This document shows, in pieces, positions 6,891-12,101 of a stretch of DNA of 13,897 nucleotides. The stretch is taken from assembly GCA_001940755.1 (NCBI GenBank), contig MEHH01000040.1, positions 1 through 13,897 on the forward strand, read 5' to 3'. The notes beneath the pieces are model-generated. The model had not been told where the DNA came from, did no database searches, and saw only the letters and a list, made by a program, of their open reading frames with translations. A program made the translations under genes and the position numbers. Each line of letters begins with the position of its first letter. Position 1 is the first letter of the stretch. Origin of the DNA: Candidatus Heimdallarchaeota archaeon AB_125 (GTDB lineage Archaea > Asgardarchaeota > Heimdallarchaeia > Heimdallarchaeales > Heimdallarchaeaceae).

Positions 6891-7595
6891 ATGGGTAAAA
6901 GACCAGCAAGATGTTACAGATATGTAAGAGGACCAGCGAATACCAGAGTTGGTACGTATGTTAGAGGTGTTCCTGATTCAAGAATTAGAGCATATGATAC
7001 TGGAAACAGAAGTGGAGACTTCCCATTACATGTTCACCTTGTTTCAAAAGAAAGATGTCAAATCAGACACACTGCTTTAGAAGCTGCAAGAATTGCAGTT
7101 AATAGACATCTACAAAGAAAAGTAGGAGTAGAAAACTATCACATGACAATTAGAATACACCCCCATCATATTTTAAGAGAAAACAAAATGATGGCTGTAG
7201 CTGGTGCTGATAGAATTCAAGATGGAATGCGAAGATCTTTTGGAAAACCTACAGATAGAGCAGCAAGAGTAAGAGAAGGACAAGAAATAGTTACAGTAAG
7301 ACTAAATCCTCAACATTATCCAATAGCACTTGAAGCTTTAAAAAGAGCAAATGATAGATTTCCAACTCCTTGTACATATAAGATTGGCAAAGGAGAAGAA
7401 ATAGTAGAAGAATTGCGAAGAACCAAAGGATTCTCTAAAGGAATAGCAAAGGTTGCAAAACTAGCAGATGATAAGTTATCTGACGAAGAACTAGCTGAAA
7501 GAGAAGCTGAAAGAGAACTAGCTGAACATGAACTAGCTGATGGAGAAACTACTGAAGAAGAAACTACTGAAGAAGCACAAATGGGCGAAGAATAA
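6891..7595 (+). CDS. rpl10e: 50S ribosomal protein L10e (uL16) with acidic C-terminal extension
   Basis: A 234-residue protein; residues 1-175 match archaeal L10e (uL16), which sits near the large-subunit peptidyl-transferase and 5S RNA region. Landmarks are RPARCYRYVRGP (4-15), the CQIRHTALEAARIAVNR region (56-72), PHHILREN (91-98), AGADRIQDGMRRSFGKP (104-120) and AARVREGQ. Archaeal L10e proteins normally end at about 170-180 residues; here a roughly 55-residue tail follows (180-234), rich in Glu and Ala/Thr, built from ELAE/ELAD and TTEEE repeats. The ATG at 6891 is chosen over an in-frame TTG at 6882 because family members begin M-x-x-RPARCYR. It is co-transcribed with rps7 (15-nt gap, AAGGT just upstream). 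The core is certain; the tail's role is unknown. Confidence 0.96.
   Translation: MGKRPARCYRYVRGPANTRVGTYVRGVPDSRIRAYDTGNRSGDFPLHVHLVSKERCQIRHTALEAARIAVNRHLQRKVGVENYHMTIRIHPHHILRENKMMAVAGADRIQDGMRRSFGKPTDRAARVREGQEIVTVRLNPQHYPIALEALKRANDRFPTPCTYKIGKGEEIVEELRRTKGFSKGIAKVAKLADDKLSDEELAEREAERELAEHELADGETTEEETTEEAQMGEE
7488..7574 (+). repeat. Short in-frame repeats encoding the acidic L10e tail
   Basis: GAACTAGCTGA occurs three times (7488-7498, 7515-7525, 7530-7540). A 15-bp unit GAAACTACTGAAGAA is then duplicated in perfect tandem (7545-7559, 7560-7574). All copies keep the reading frame, so the tail looks grown by slippage or unequal exchange. Confidence 0.75.
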
Positions 7596-7731
7596 TTACA
7601 ATAGCCCAAATTATTTTTATTTCAGTCATTTAAGTCTTAAAATTACGAGAAGTTTGTCTTTATTAATCGATTTCTCTATAATCTATTAGACAATAATAGG
7701 TTATTTCTCAATACTATCGGGGAATTACAAG

Positions 7732-7741
7732 AGAATATATT
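7732..7741 (+). promoter_or_regulatory. Possible TATA box of the small protein at 7764
   Basis: GAATATATT-like A/T box centred about 27 nt before ATG 7764, consistent with a leaderless start. The rest of the 168-bp gap 7596-7763 holds only T-rich runs after rpl10e (about 7609-7620) that may serve as its terminator. Confidence 0.35.
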
Positions 7742-7763
7742 GTAAAAATACATGTTGAGTATA

Positions 7764-7946
7764 ATGAAAGAAGAATCTGACTATGGAATAAAATTTGGAA
7801 TTATTTCTGAACTTGAGGAACAGCTGAGTACCACTCTCTACAGATGGTTAGAGAATCGAAAAGTGAAATTAGAAGAGGACGAAGATAAAAAGATGCTAGT
7901 TGACTTATTACAAGGCGCAGAAGAAGTTTTAAACAAATGGTTATAG
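7764..7946 (+). CDS. Small acidic helical protein of unknown function
   Basis: A 60-residue frame (64 if started at ATG 7752). I do not recognise a family. The protein is mostly charged and looks helical: an EELEEQLSTTLYRWLENRK-like amphipathic stretch, then KLEEDEDKKMLVDLLQGAEEVLNKWL, suggesting two helices or a helical hairpin without membrane segments. The 7764 ATG fits a TATA-like box 27 nt upstream; the 7752 ATG is closer than usual to that box. It converges on the small minus-strand gene at 7964 with 17 bp between stops. Plausible protein composition, unlike the low-quality shadow frame opposite, argues that it is real. Confidence 0.55.
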   Translation: MKEESDYGIKFGIISELEEQLSTTLYRWLENRKVKLEEDEDKKMLVDLLQGAEEVLNKWL

Positions 7947-7963
7947 AAAGAACAAAATTATTT

Positions 7964-8218
7964 TTAGAGTTCTTTTTCCACTCTAGCTTCCCAATCAATT
8001 GTCTCAACGAATTGATCTTCTAGTGAGATAATATCTTTTTCAGTTATTGGATTGTATTCATCAACTGCAAATTCAATTGCTTGTTCTTCATTAGTAGCTA
8101 CAACCCTATAAGGATAATCTCTTTTCTCTATACGAGTTATTATGACATAGAAATCCCTAATATTCTTATCGCTAACAATTTTAGATTCTTTTCCTGTAGT
8201 ATATCCTTCTTTAAGCAT
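7964..8218 (-). CDS. Small conserved-looking protein of unknown function
   Basis: An 84-residue soluble protein. I do not recognise the family. After a basic start (MLKEGYTTGKESK) comes FYVIITRIEKRDYPYRVVA, which looks like two antiparallel beta strands. A helix (TNEEQAIEFAVDEY) and an acidic end with DWEARVEKEL follow. The pattern of strand, 'A(T)NEEQA' helix and 'ISLEDQFVETIDW' strand resembles small alpha/beta proteins with a YxVxAxxxEEAxxxA layout, but this is only a shape impression. The ATG at 8218 has a TATA-like box 25 nt upstream (8240-8246), consistent with a leaderless transcript. No membrane segment, no cysteine. Confidence 0.6.
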   Translation of the reverse strand: MLKEGYTTGKESKIVSDKNIRDFYVIITRIEKRDYPYRVVATNEEQAIEFAVDEYNPITEKDIISLEDQFVETIDWEARVEKEL

Positions 8219-8239
8219 GAACCTATATTAGCAAGCTAG

Positions 8240-8246
8240 TATAATA
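8240..8246 (-). promoter_or_regulatory. Probable TATA box of the 8218 small gene
   Basis: Minus-strand TATTATA centred 25 nt before ATG 8218, the spacing of a leaderless archaeal start. Confidence 0.4.
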
Positions 8247-8261
8247 GATAATCCAATGATT

Positions 8262-8298
8262 AAGAACAAAAGAATTAAAAACAAGATATCATGTTCAG
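8262..8298 (+). repeat. 37-bp direct repeat, left copy (3' side of HNH gene)
   Basis: The 37 bases from AAGAACAAAAG to CATGTTCAG are identical to 8608-8644. This copy ends 2 bp before the HNH stop codon. Read in the HNH direction it is T-rich, so it could terminate that gene. Confidence 0.9.
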
Positions 8299-8300
8299 TT

Positions 8301-8552
8301 TTACCATCTGTTATATTTTTTCTTATCTTTTTTATGTGCCTTGTAATGTTCTTTCTGGCTTGAAAACACCCATAAGTTACTTCTTTGATTGTCTTGCTTA
8401 TCTCTATTCTTGTGATGCACTACTTCTCTTGGTTTTAATTTTCTTCCTAATTTTCTTTCGGCAACATGTCTGTGAACCGGCTTGTTGCTATTCTTATACT
8501 TCTTGTATCCTTTTTTATCAGTATAAACTTTTGATCCTCTTCTCCCAGACAT
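8301..8552 (-). CDS. Small HNH endonuclease
   Basis: An 83-residue, very basic protein with a compact HNH nuclease core: VHRHVAERKLGRKLKPREVVHHKNRDKQDNQRSNLWVF. The HNH residues are His46/His47, Asn59 and His69/His73; the order 'R-H-V-A-E-x-x-LGRKL-P-E-VVHHK-N-x-D-x-x-D-N-x-x-NLWVFSSQ-EH-x-AH' is that of small phage- and intron-associated homing-type HNH proteins. There are no zinc-binding cysteines. By family it nicks or cuts DNA and is typically a selfish or phage-derived gene. It stands alone, has its own TATA-like box (8574-8581) about 25 nt before the ATG, and lies precisely between two copies of a 37-bp direct repeat, next to a tRNA gene. The frame looks intact, so the nuclease may be active. 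An opposite-strand frame over the same bases is not protein-like. Confidence 0.88.
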   Translation of the reverse strand: MSGRRGSKVYTDKKGYKKYKNSNKPVHRHVAERKLGRKLKPREVVHHKNRDKQDNQRSNLWVFSSQKEHYKAHKKDKKKYNRW

Positions 8553-8573
8553 AGTATAATTATAGCTTAAGAG

Positions 8574-8581
8574 ATATAAAA
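8574..8581 (-). promoter_or_regulatory. Probable TATA box of the HNH gene
   Basis: Minus-strand TTTATATC (preceded by CCTT) starts 28-29 nt before ATG 8552, fitting a leaderless transcript. It lies inside the 309-bp segment between the two repeat copies, so the HNH gene carries its own promoter. Confidence 0.4.
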
Positions 8582-8607
8582 AGGATTCTAATAATTATTT
8601 CAAGATA

Positions 8608-8644
8608 AAGAACAAAAGAATTAAAAACAAGATATCATGTTCAG
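8608..8644 (+). repeat. 37-bp direct repeat, right copy (tRNA promoter region)
   Basis: Identical over 37 bases to 8262-8298, 346 bp away. This copy lies 11-47 nt upstream of the tRNA gene and contains the TATA-like TTAAAAA at 8621-8627. Confidence 0.9.
8621..8627 (+). promoter_or_regulatory. Probable TATA box of the tRNA gene, inside the direct repeat
   Basis: TTAAAAA preceded by AAAAGAA (BRE-like) is about 31 nt before the first base of the tRNA, suitable for initiation a few bases upstream of the mature 5' end. Confidence 0.4.
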
Positions 8645-8654
8645 ATTTAGAAAT

Positions 8655-8781
8655 GGCTCGGTAGCTCAGCTGGCTAGAGCGCAGGACTCATAATCTTAAA
8701 AAAGAAGGGCTAGAGTTTATGAGCTGAGTCCTCGGGTGAGACATCCTGAGGTCGCGAGATCGAAACTCGCTCGAGCCACCA
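8655..8781 (+). tRNA. Intron-containing tRNA with CAU anticodon (probably elongator tRNA-Met; tRNA-Ile2 possible)
   Basis: A full cloverleaf can be drawn: acceptor GGCTCGG/TCGAGCC (one G-T pair), D stem GCTC/GAGC with loop AGCTGGCTA, anticodon stem CAGGA/TCCTG with loop CTCATAA (anticodon 8689-8691), variable loop AGGTC, T stem GCGAG/CTCGC, discriminator A at 8778, and an encoded CCA (8779-8781). A 50-nt intron separates bases 37 and 38. It lacks the three G-C pairs in the anticodon stem and the A1-U72 pair of initiators, so it should be an elongator. CAU also serves tRNA-Ile2, where the wobble C is modified to agmatidine; I favour Met from general resemblance. The T loop reads ATCGAAA, with A instead of U at position 54. 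Confidence 0.93.
8693..8742 (+). other. tRNA intron (50 nt) with canonical bulge-helix-bulge
   Basis: The exon bases CTCA (8687-8690) pair with intron TGAG (8737-8740) to form the 4-bp central helix. The 3-nt bulges are 8691-8693 (cut after 8692) and 8741-8743 (cut after 8742). This is the recognition geometry of the archaeal splicing endonuclease at position 37/38. The inner helix is weak (T-G, C-G, T-G). The intron also holds ATGAG and TGAGTCC stretches that can pair alternatively with the anticodon arm. Confidence 0.9.
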
Positions 8782-8816
8782 TTTCCTCTTAAATTTGTGA
8801 TTTTGCATGGTAATTA

Positions 8817-8876
8817 TTTATAAACAAGCTCCCACGTACCTTTAGCTAACTTCCACTAATTTCCATTTTCAGAGGT
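8817..8876 (+). promoter_or_regulatory. Probable promoter and ribosome site of the exported-protein gene
   Basis: TTTATAAA at 8817-8824 would place initiation near 8847, leaving a leader of about 35 nt that carries AGAGGT (8871-8876), a good Shine-Dalgarno 6 nt before ATG 8883. Confidence 0.4.
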
Positions 8877-8882
8877 ACTTGC

Positions 8883-9749
8883 ATGAAATCTTTAAATGGG
8901 GCTTTTCTGTTTCTAGTTCTCCTATTGAATTCTATGTACTTTGGTTCTATAGAAATCTATGCTTCTTCTGAACAGTTTGTTTTTCATGATGATATTGATG
9001 TAGGATCCTCTTATACATGGATGTTCAAAATTTTAAATTATCAAGTACCCAGTATATGGTCTAACAGTAATCCACCATTCAAACAAGGTGATAAGATAAC
9101 AATTATACTGAAAGAAAATCCTTCTGAATATCCTGAACTTGTAGGTTATTACCTTTATTCTTCTGAAGCTAATGTTCTCTTTGACCTGTACCGTAATAAA
9201 GAGAAGATGACTGAAGTAGAATTTTCTTGGTTTAGAGAAATTTTCAGTCTGACTCCTTTCCCTTTTCTTCCTCTAGTTTATATTAATTACACAGAACAAT
9301 ATAGTTTCTTAGAAGAATATTATTTGATTTTGAATAATTTAGAAAAAACAGAGACTGACTCAGTAACTGATGGTGTTTTTTTTTACAGTTATACTTCACA
9401 AATTGAGGTTAGTAAACAACCTTCTTCAATTACTGTTCTTGAAGATATAACTGAGAACTTCATTTTTAACACTTCAAGTTCATATTATCAATTAAATTGG
9501 AGTCGTTTTACAGAAATAAGGGTGGATACTGATACAGGTTTGGTAGATATTATCGATTTTATTGTTGAAAAGATATCTTATGAGTATAATTATGAAGAAA
9601 GATATGAAAGAAGTTTTGAAGCTCATGTTCATTACTTCTTAAAGCTTGTTGGCTATAACGCAAAAATTATGATTGGTTCTATATCTGGCTTACTAATACC
9701 AATTTTTGGAATTATTCCTTTAATAAGAAGAAAAAGGAGAATTGTTTAA
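8883..9749 (+). CDS. Exported protein with C-terminal membrane anchor, unknown function
   Basis: A 288-residue protein with an N-terminal signal peptide (hydrophobic 7-27, probable cleavage near YAS-SEQ) and a C-terminal hydrophobic segment (about 261-281) ending in RRKRRIV. That makes a type I layout: a large outside domain, one anchor and a basic cytoplasmic tail. The outside domain is rich in Tyr, Ser and acidic residues and looks mostly beta. It includes SRFTEIRVDTDTGLVDII (207-224), reminiscent of the 'D..TG.l' beta-hairpin seen in large families of archaeal surface proteins; I cannot name the family. There are two Cys-free halves and no catalytic motif that I recognise. The stop is only 2 bp from the stop of the convergent cyclophilin gene, so the two transcripts must overlap at their 3' ends. 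A GAGGT ribosome site supports the start. Confidence 0.85.
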   Translation: MKSLNGAFLFLVLLLNSMYFGSIEIYASSEQFVFHDDIDVGSSYTWMFKILNYQVPSIWSNSNPPFKQGDKITIILKENPSEYPELVGYYLYSSEANVLFDLYRNKEKMTEVEFSWFREIFSLTPFPFLPLVYINYTEQYSFLEEYYLILNNLEKTETDSVTDGVFFYSYTSQIEVSKQPSSITVLEDITENFIFNTSSSYYQLNWSRFTEIRVDTDTGLVDIIDFIVEKISYEYNYEERYERSFEAHVHYFLKLVGYNAKIMIGSISGLLIPIFGIIPLIRRKRRIV

Positions 9750-9751
9750 TC

Positions 9752-10225
9752 TTACAGTTTTTGAAGTTCATGATTTTGAATGATATCAGATTCATCCTCA
9801 ACAGTAACCTTAACCATTTTATCTCCTTGACGTATCATATTAATGATTTTCATTCCATCAATAACCTTTCCAAATACAGTGTGTTTTTTATTCAAATGTC
9901 TACAATTTGCTGGATTAAGAACTATAAAGAACTGTGATCCGTTTGTATTTGGCCCAGAATTGGCCATACTTAACGCTCCCAGTTCGTGTAACTGCACAGG
10001 ATTGTCAACTTCATCTGCAATCTGATATCCAGGTCCACCTTTCCCTGTTCCTGTAGGATCTCCTCCTTGAACAACAAAATCAGGTATAACTCTGTGGAAT
10101 TTAACTCCATCATAATAACCATCTTGTATCAATGAAACGAAGTTCTTAACAGTGTTAGGAGTGTGTTCGTCATATAATTCTATTATGAAAATTCCTTTGT
10201 TAGTTTCAACTTTTGCTTTAGTCAT
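9752..10225 (-). CDS. Cyclophilin-type peptidyl-prolyl cis-trans isomerase
   Basis: A 157-residue single-domain cyclophilin without a signal peptide, so a cytosolic prolyl isomerase that assists protein folding. Active-site residues seen (CypA numbering in brackets): Arg45 (R55) in FHRVIPDF, Phe50 (F60), Gln53 (Q63) in VVQGGDPTGTG, SQFFI with Phe100 (F113), Leu111 (L122) and His115 (H126). The cyclosporin-contact Trp121 position is His110, as in cyclosporin-tolerant prokaryotic forms that lack the Trp. Length and order match small prokaryotic PpiB-like proteins. The ATG has GGAG 6-7 nt upstream and a strong A/T box at 10252-10265. It is transcribed away from the membrane-protein gene at 10345 and converges tightly on the exported-protein gene. 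Confidence 0.96.
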   Translation of the reverse strand: MTKAKVETNKGIFIIELYDEHTPNTVKNFVSLIQDGYYDGVKFHRVIPDFVVQGGDPTGTGKGGPGYQIADEVDNPVQLHELGALSMANSGPNTNGSQFFIVLNPANCRHLNKKHTVFGKVIDGMKIINMIRQGDKMVKVTVEDESDIIQNHELQKL

Positions 10226-10251
10226 ATAAATCTCCAGAGCTTAATCTTACC

Positions 10252-10265
10252 TTTTATTTTATATA
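10252..10265 (-). promoter_or_regulatory. Probable TATA box of the cyclophilin gene
   Basis: Minus-strand TATATAAAATAAAA lies about 27-40 nt before ATG 10225. It sits in the 119-bp divergent gap shared with the gene at 10345. Confidence 0.45.
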
Positions 10266-10344
10266 CATAGTGTTGAGACAACAACTCTAACCCGAAGAAT
10301 TTTATTTGATAATGTTTCAATTAAAATGAAAAAGGGTAAAGCAT

Positions 10345-10830
10345 ATGAGCATAGATCAGATCCAAAATCTAAAATCGAGATCTAAGATCAAAACCCCTCC
10401 ATGGATTTCTGCAGTTTTGGCTCTGGTATCTTCTGTAGCATTATTGTTTCTTTTACTATCAAGTATGGAATCTGCCTTTGGTGTTGTAGAAACCTTCTTT
10501 GAACAAAATCCAAATACAGTTTGGTTTTTTGAAATTCCAATTCCACTGATTTGTACTTTACTTTTCTATTATACTGCTCAAAGTAGTCAAGGAAGAAGCT
10601 TGAATACCTTAGTATTCTTATCCTCAGCTTCAGGTATTGGTATAATTGGCATGATAATCTATTTCATAGTATCAAAATATACTTCAATTTTAAATCATAG
10701 TGCAGCTGACTTCTATTACATCTTAATATTAACAGTAATCTCTCTCTTTATTGGGATTCTTTCTTTATTCATAGCTAGAGTAATAATAAACAAGCGAACC
10801 TTGCAGAAAGGTTCCTTGACTGGAAAGTGA
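10345..10830 (+). CDS. Small four-TM membrane protein of unknown function
   Basis: A 161-residue protein with a basic N-terminus (KSRSKIK) and four probable transmembrane helices at about 19-40, 60-79, 88-110 and 123-147, ending in a basic tail (NKRTLQKGSLTGK). The basic residues place both ends inside. There are no catalytic motifs, cysteine pairs or conserved charged residues within the membrane spans that would name a family, so function is unknown. The ATG at 10345 follows GGGTAAAGC, a mediocre ribosome site. It appears to be a single-gene unit with 170 bp before the next gene; that gap holds a loose AAGGTG/CACCTT inverted repeat and the promoter of the hydrolase. Confidence 0.75.
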   Translation: MSIDQIQNLKSRSKIKTPPWISAVLALVSSVALLFLLLSSMESAFGVVETFFEQNPNTVWFFEIPIPLICTLLFYYTAQSSQGRSLNTLVFLSSASGIGIIGMIIYFIVSKYTSILNHSAADFYYILILTVISLFIGILSLFIARVIINKRTLQKGSLTGK

Positions 10831-10968
10831 CCTAAACAACAAGGTTATTTTCAAAAGAATTAACTCTTCTAATAAGGTGGTGACTATTTTCAATCATAAT
10901 CTAGAACACCTTTCAGAATAGTTTATTTCATTTGCTAATCTTAGAAGATTCATTTGTAGGACAGCAAA

Positions 10969-10976
10969 TTTAATAA
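10969..10976 (+). promoter_or_regulatory. Probable TATA box of the PhaC-like hydrolase gene
   Basis: TTTAATAA preceded by GCAAA, centred 28 nt before ATG 11001, fitting a leaderless start. Confidence 0.4.
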
Positions 10977-11000
10977 TGCAGTGTTTACGAGAAAAAGTAG

Positions 11001-11984
11001 ATGACAGAACAAGTTCAAGAAACTCTACATAAGGAACAGTCTATGCTGGATATGTCTCCTGAATTAGAACAACTAGTTCACGAAATGCTTGATGCTACTG
11101 AAAGAAAAGTTCCAAATTTCTGGGAGGCTAATACAACTGAAATCCTGTATGTTCCTGTAGATAATGGTGAAATTAGAGTTTATCATTTTAAACCTGACAA
11201 TCCAATCTCAAAACGTCCTTTAGTTTTTGTTCCCGGATGGGGAGGTACGGAAATAGGGTATGTGGATTTCTATGAAGTCATCCATGATAGGGTTGAGTGT
11301 TTTTATATTGAAACTCGTGAAAAGAAAAGTAGTAAATTGGATAGAAAGAAAGCAAAGATGGGTATGAGTCAAAAGGCAAAGGATGTTCAAGATGCGATTA
11401 ACTATCTTGAATTAGATAACGATGATTTTGTTCTCTTTGGTACATGTTGGGGTGGAGCGATACTCTTACATGGTTTAATTGATGGAACGATTGATGCCCC
11501 TACTATCATTACTCATGATCCTATGCATACTCTTTGGTTTCCAAAATGGTTTCTTAAATACGTAACCCCCATACTTCCTCTTTTTGTTATAAGGATGATG
11601 AAACCTGTACTTAAAAAACTTAAAATGAAAGGTATGAAAGAGAAAGTCCAAAGAAAGCGAGCTGAAAATTTCATAGCAAATGCTGAACCTTGGAAATGGA
11701 GAAGAGCTGCGGAATCAGTAAAAGATTTTGAACTTTATGGCAATATTTCTGGAATAACAAAAGAAGTGTTTGTTGTTAATGGAACTCAAGACAAAGTCCA
11801 TGATCAAATTTCTTATCTAAAAATGGCCACAGAAATGCCTTTTAGTCGATTTATTTACATGAAGACAGATGAATCCAGAAGAGAGAGATTAATGGGGCTA
11901 GTAACTTTAGAATTCAGTAAAATAACAAAAGATGATGGAATTCCTCCTTCTTTAATAGATTTTGAGAAAGAAATTATCCGTTGA
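11001..11984 (+). CDS. Alpha/beta hydrolase related to class III poly(3-hydroxyalkanoate) synthase (PhaC-like)
   Basis: A 327-residue cytosolic alpha/beta hydrolase-fold protein. Seen: the oxyanion-type turn VPGWGG (77-82), the nucleophile elbow GTCWGG with Cys149 (the G-x-C-x-G box of PHA synthases, where hydrolases have Ser), and the acid strand VVNGTQDKV with Asp264. PHA synthases join hydroxyacyl-CoA units through the Cys. The usual catalytic His after the acid is not visible: the segment that should read like 'GHIGxxxS' is TDESRRERLMG (289-299), and the only nearby His is 267, directly after the Asp strand. A positively charged insert (KKLKMKGMKEKVQRKR, 205-220) forms the lid region. It is shorter than typical PhaC, and no PhaE, PhaA or PhaB genes are adjacent. 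It may be a PhaC-derived thioesterase or acyltransferase, or catalytically dead. Fold is sure; polymer synthesis is doubtful. Confidence 0.85.
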   Translation: MTEQVQETLHKEQSMLDMSPELEQLVHEMLDATERKVPNFWEANTTEILYVPVDNGEIRVYHFKPDNPISKRPLVFVPGWGGTEIGYVDFYEVIHDRVECFYIETREKKSSKLDRKKAKMGMSQKAKDVQDAINYLELDNDDFVLFGTCWGGAILLHGLIDGTIDAPTIITHDPMHTLWFPKWFLKYVTPILPLFVIRMMKPVLKKLKMKGMKEKVQRKRAENFIANAEPWKWRRAAESVKDFELYGNISGITKEVFVVNGTQDKVHDQISYLKMATEMPFSRFIYMKTDESRRERLMGLVTLEFSKITKDDGIPPSLIDFEKEIIR

Positions 11985-11989
11985 AATGT

Positions 11990-12026
11990 AAAAATATGAA
12001 AATAGTTGATTTTTCCCCATATTTTT
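11990..12026 (+). terminator. Possible terminator hairpin after the PhaC-like gene
   Basis: AAAAATATG (11990-11998) pairs perfectly with CATATTTTT (12018-12026) around a 19-nt loop containing TTTTT, 6 nt after the stop codon. AT-only pairing makes it weak as a hairpin, but the T tracts alone could terminate an archaeal polymerase. Confidence 0.4.
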
Positions 12027-12034
12027 AGTGAAAA

Positions 12035-12095
12035 TTTAAAATAAACCAATATAATTGAAGACAAAATTCTCTTCTAAGAGATTTATTTGAGGTGA
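12035..12095 (+). promoter_or_regulatory. Probable promoter and ribosome site of the MFS gene
   Basis: TTTAAAATAA at 12035-12044 would initiate near 12065. GAGGTGA at 12089-12095 is a strong Shine-Dalgarno 6 nt before TTG 12102, which decides for this non-ATG start. Confidence 0.5.
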
Positions 12096-12101
12096 AACAA
12101 G

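Noticed and set aside
7316..7609. Minus-strand 97-residue Ser-rich frame
   Set aside because: Antisense of the repetitive L10e tail; its Ser/Ala repeats are a direct reflection of the plus-strand GAA-rich repeats.
7801..8007. Minus-strand 68-residue frame
   Set aside because: Overlaps two better frames (7764-7946 and 7964-8218), and its start and composition show no support.
8291..8554. Plus-strand 87-residue Cys/Phe/Tyr-rich frame
   Set aside because: Opposite to the HNH gene, whose minus-strand translation has a convincing HNH core.
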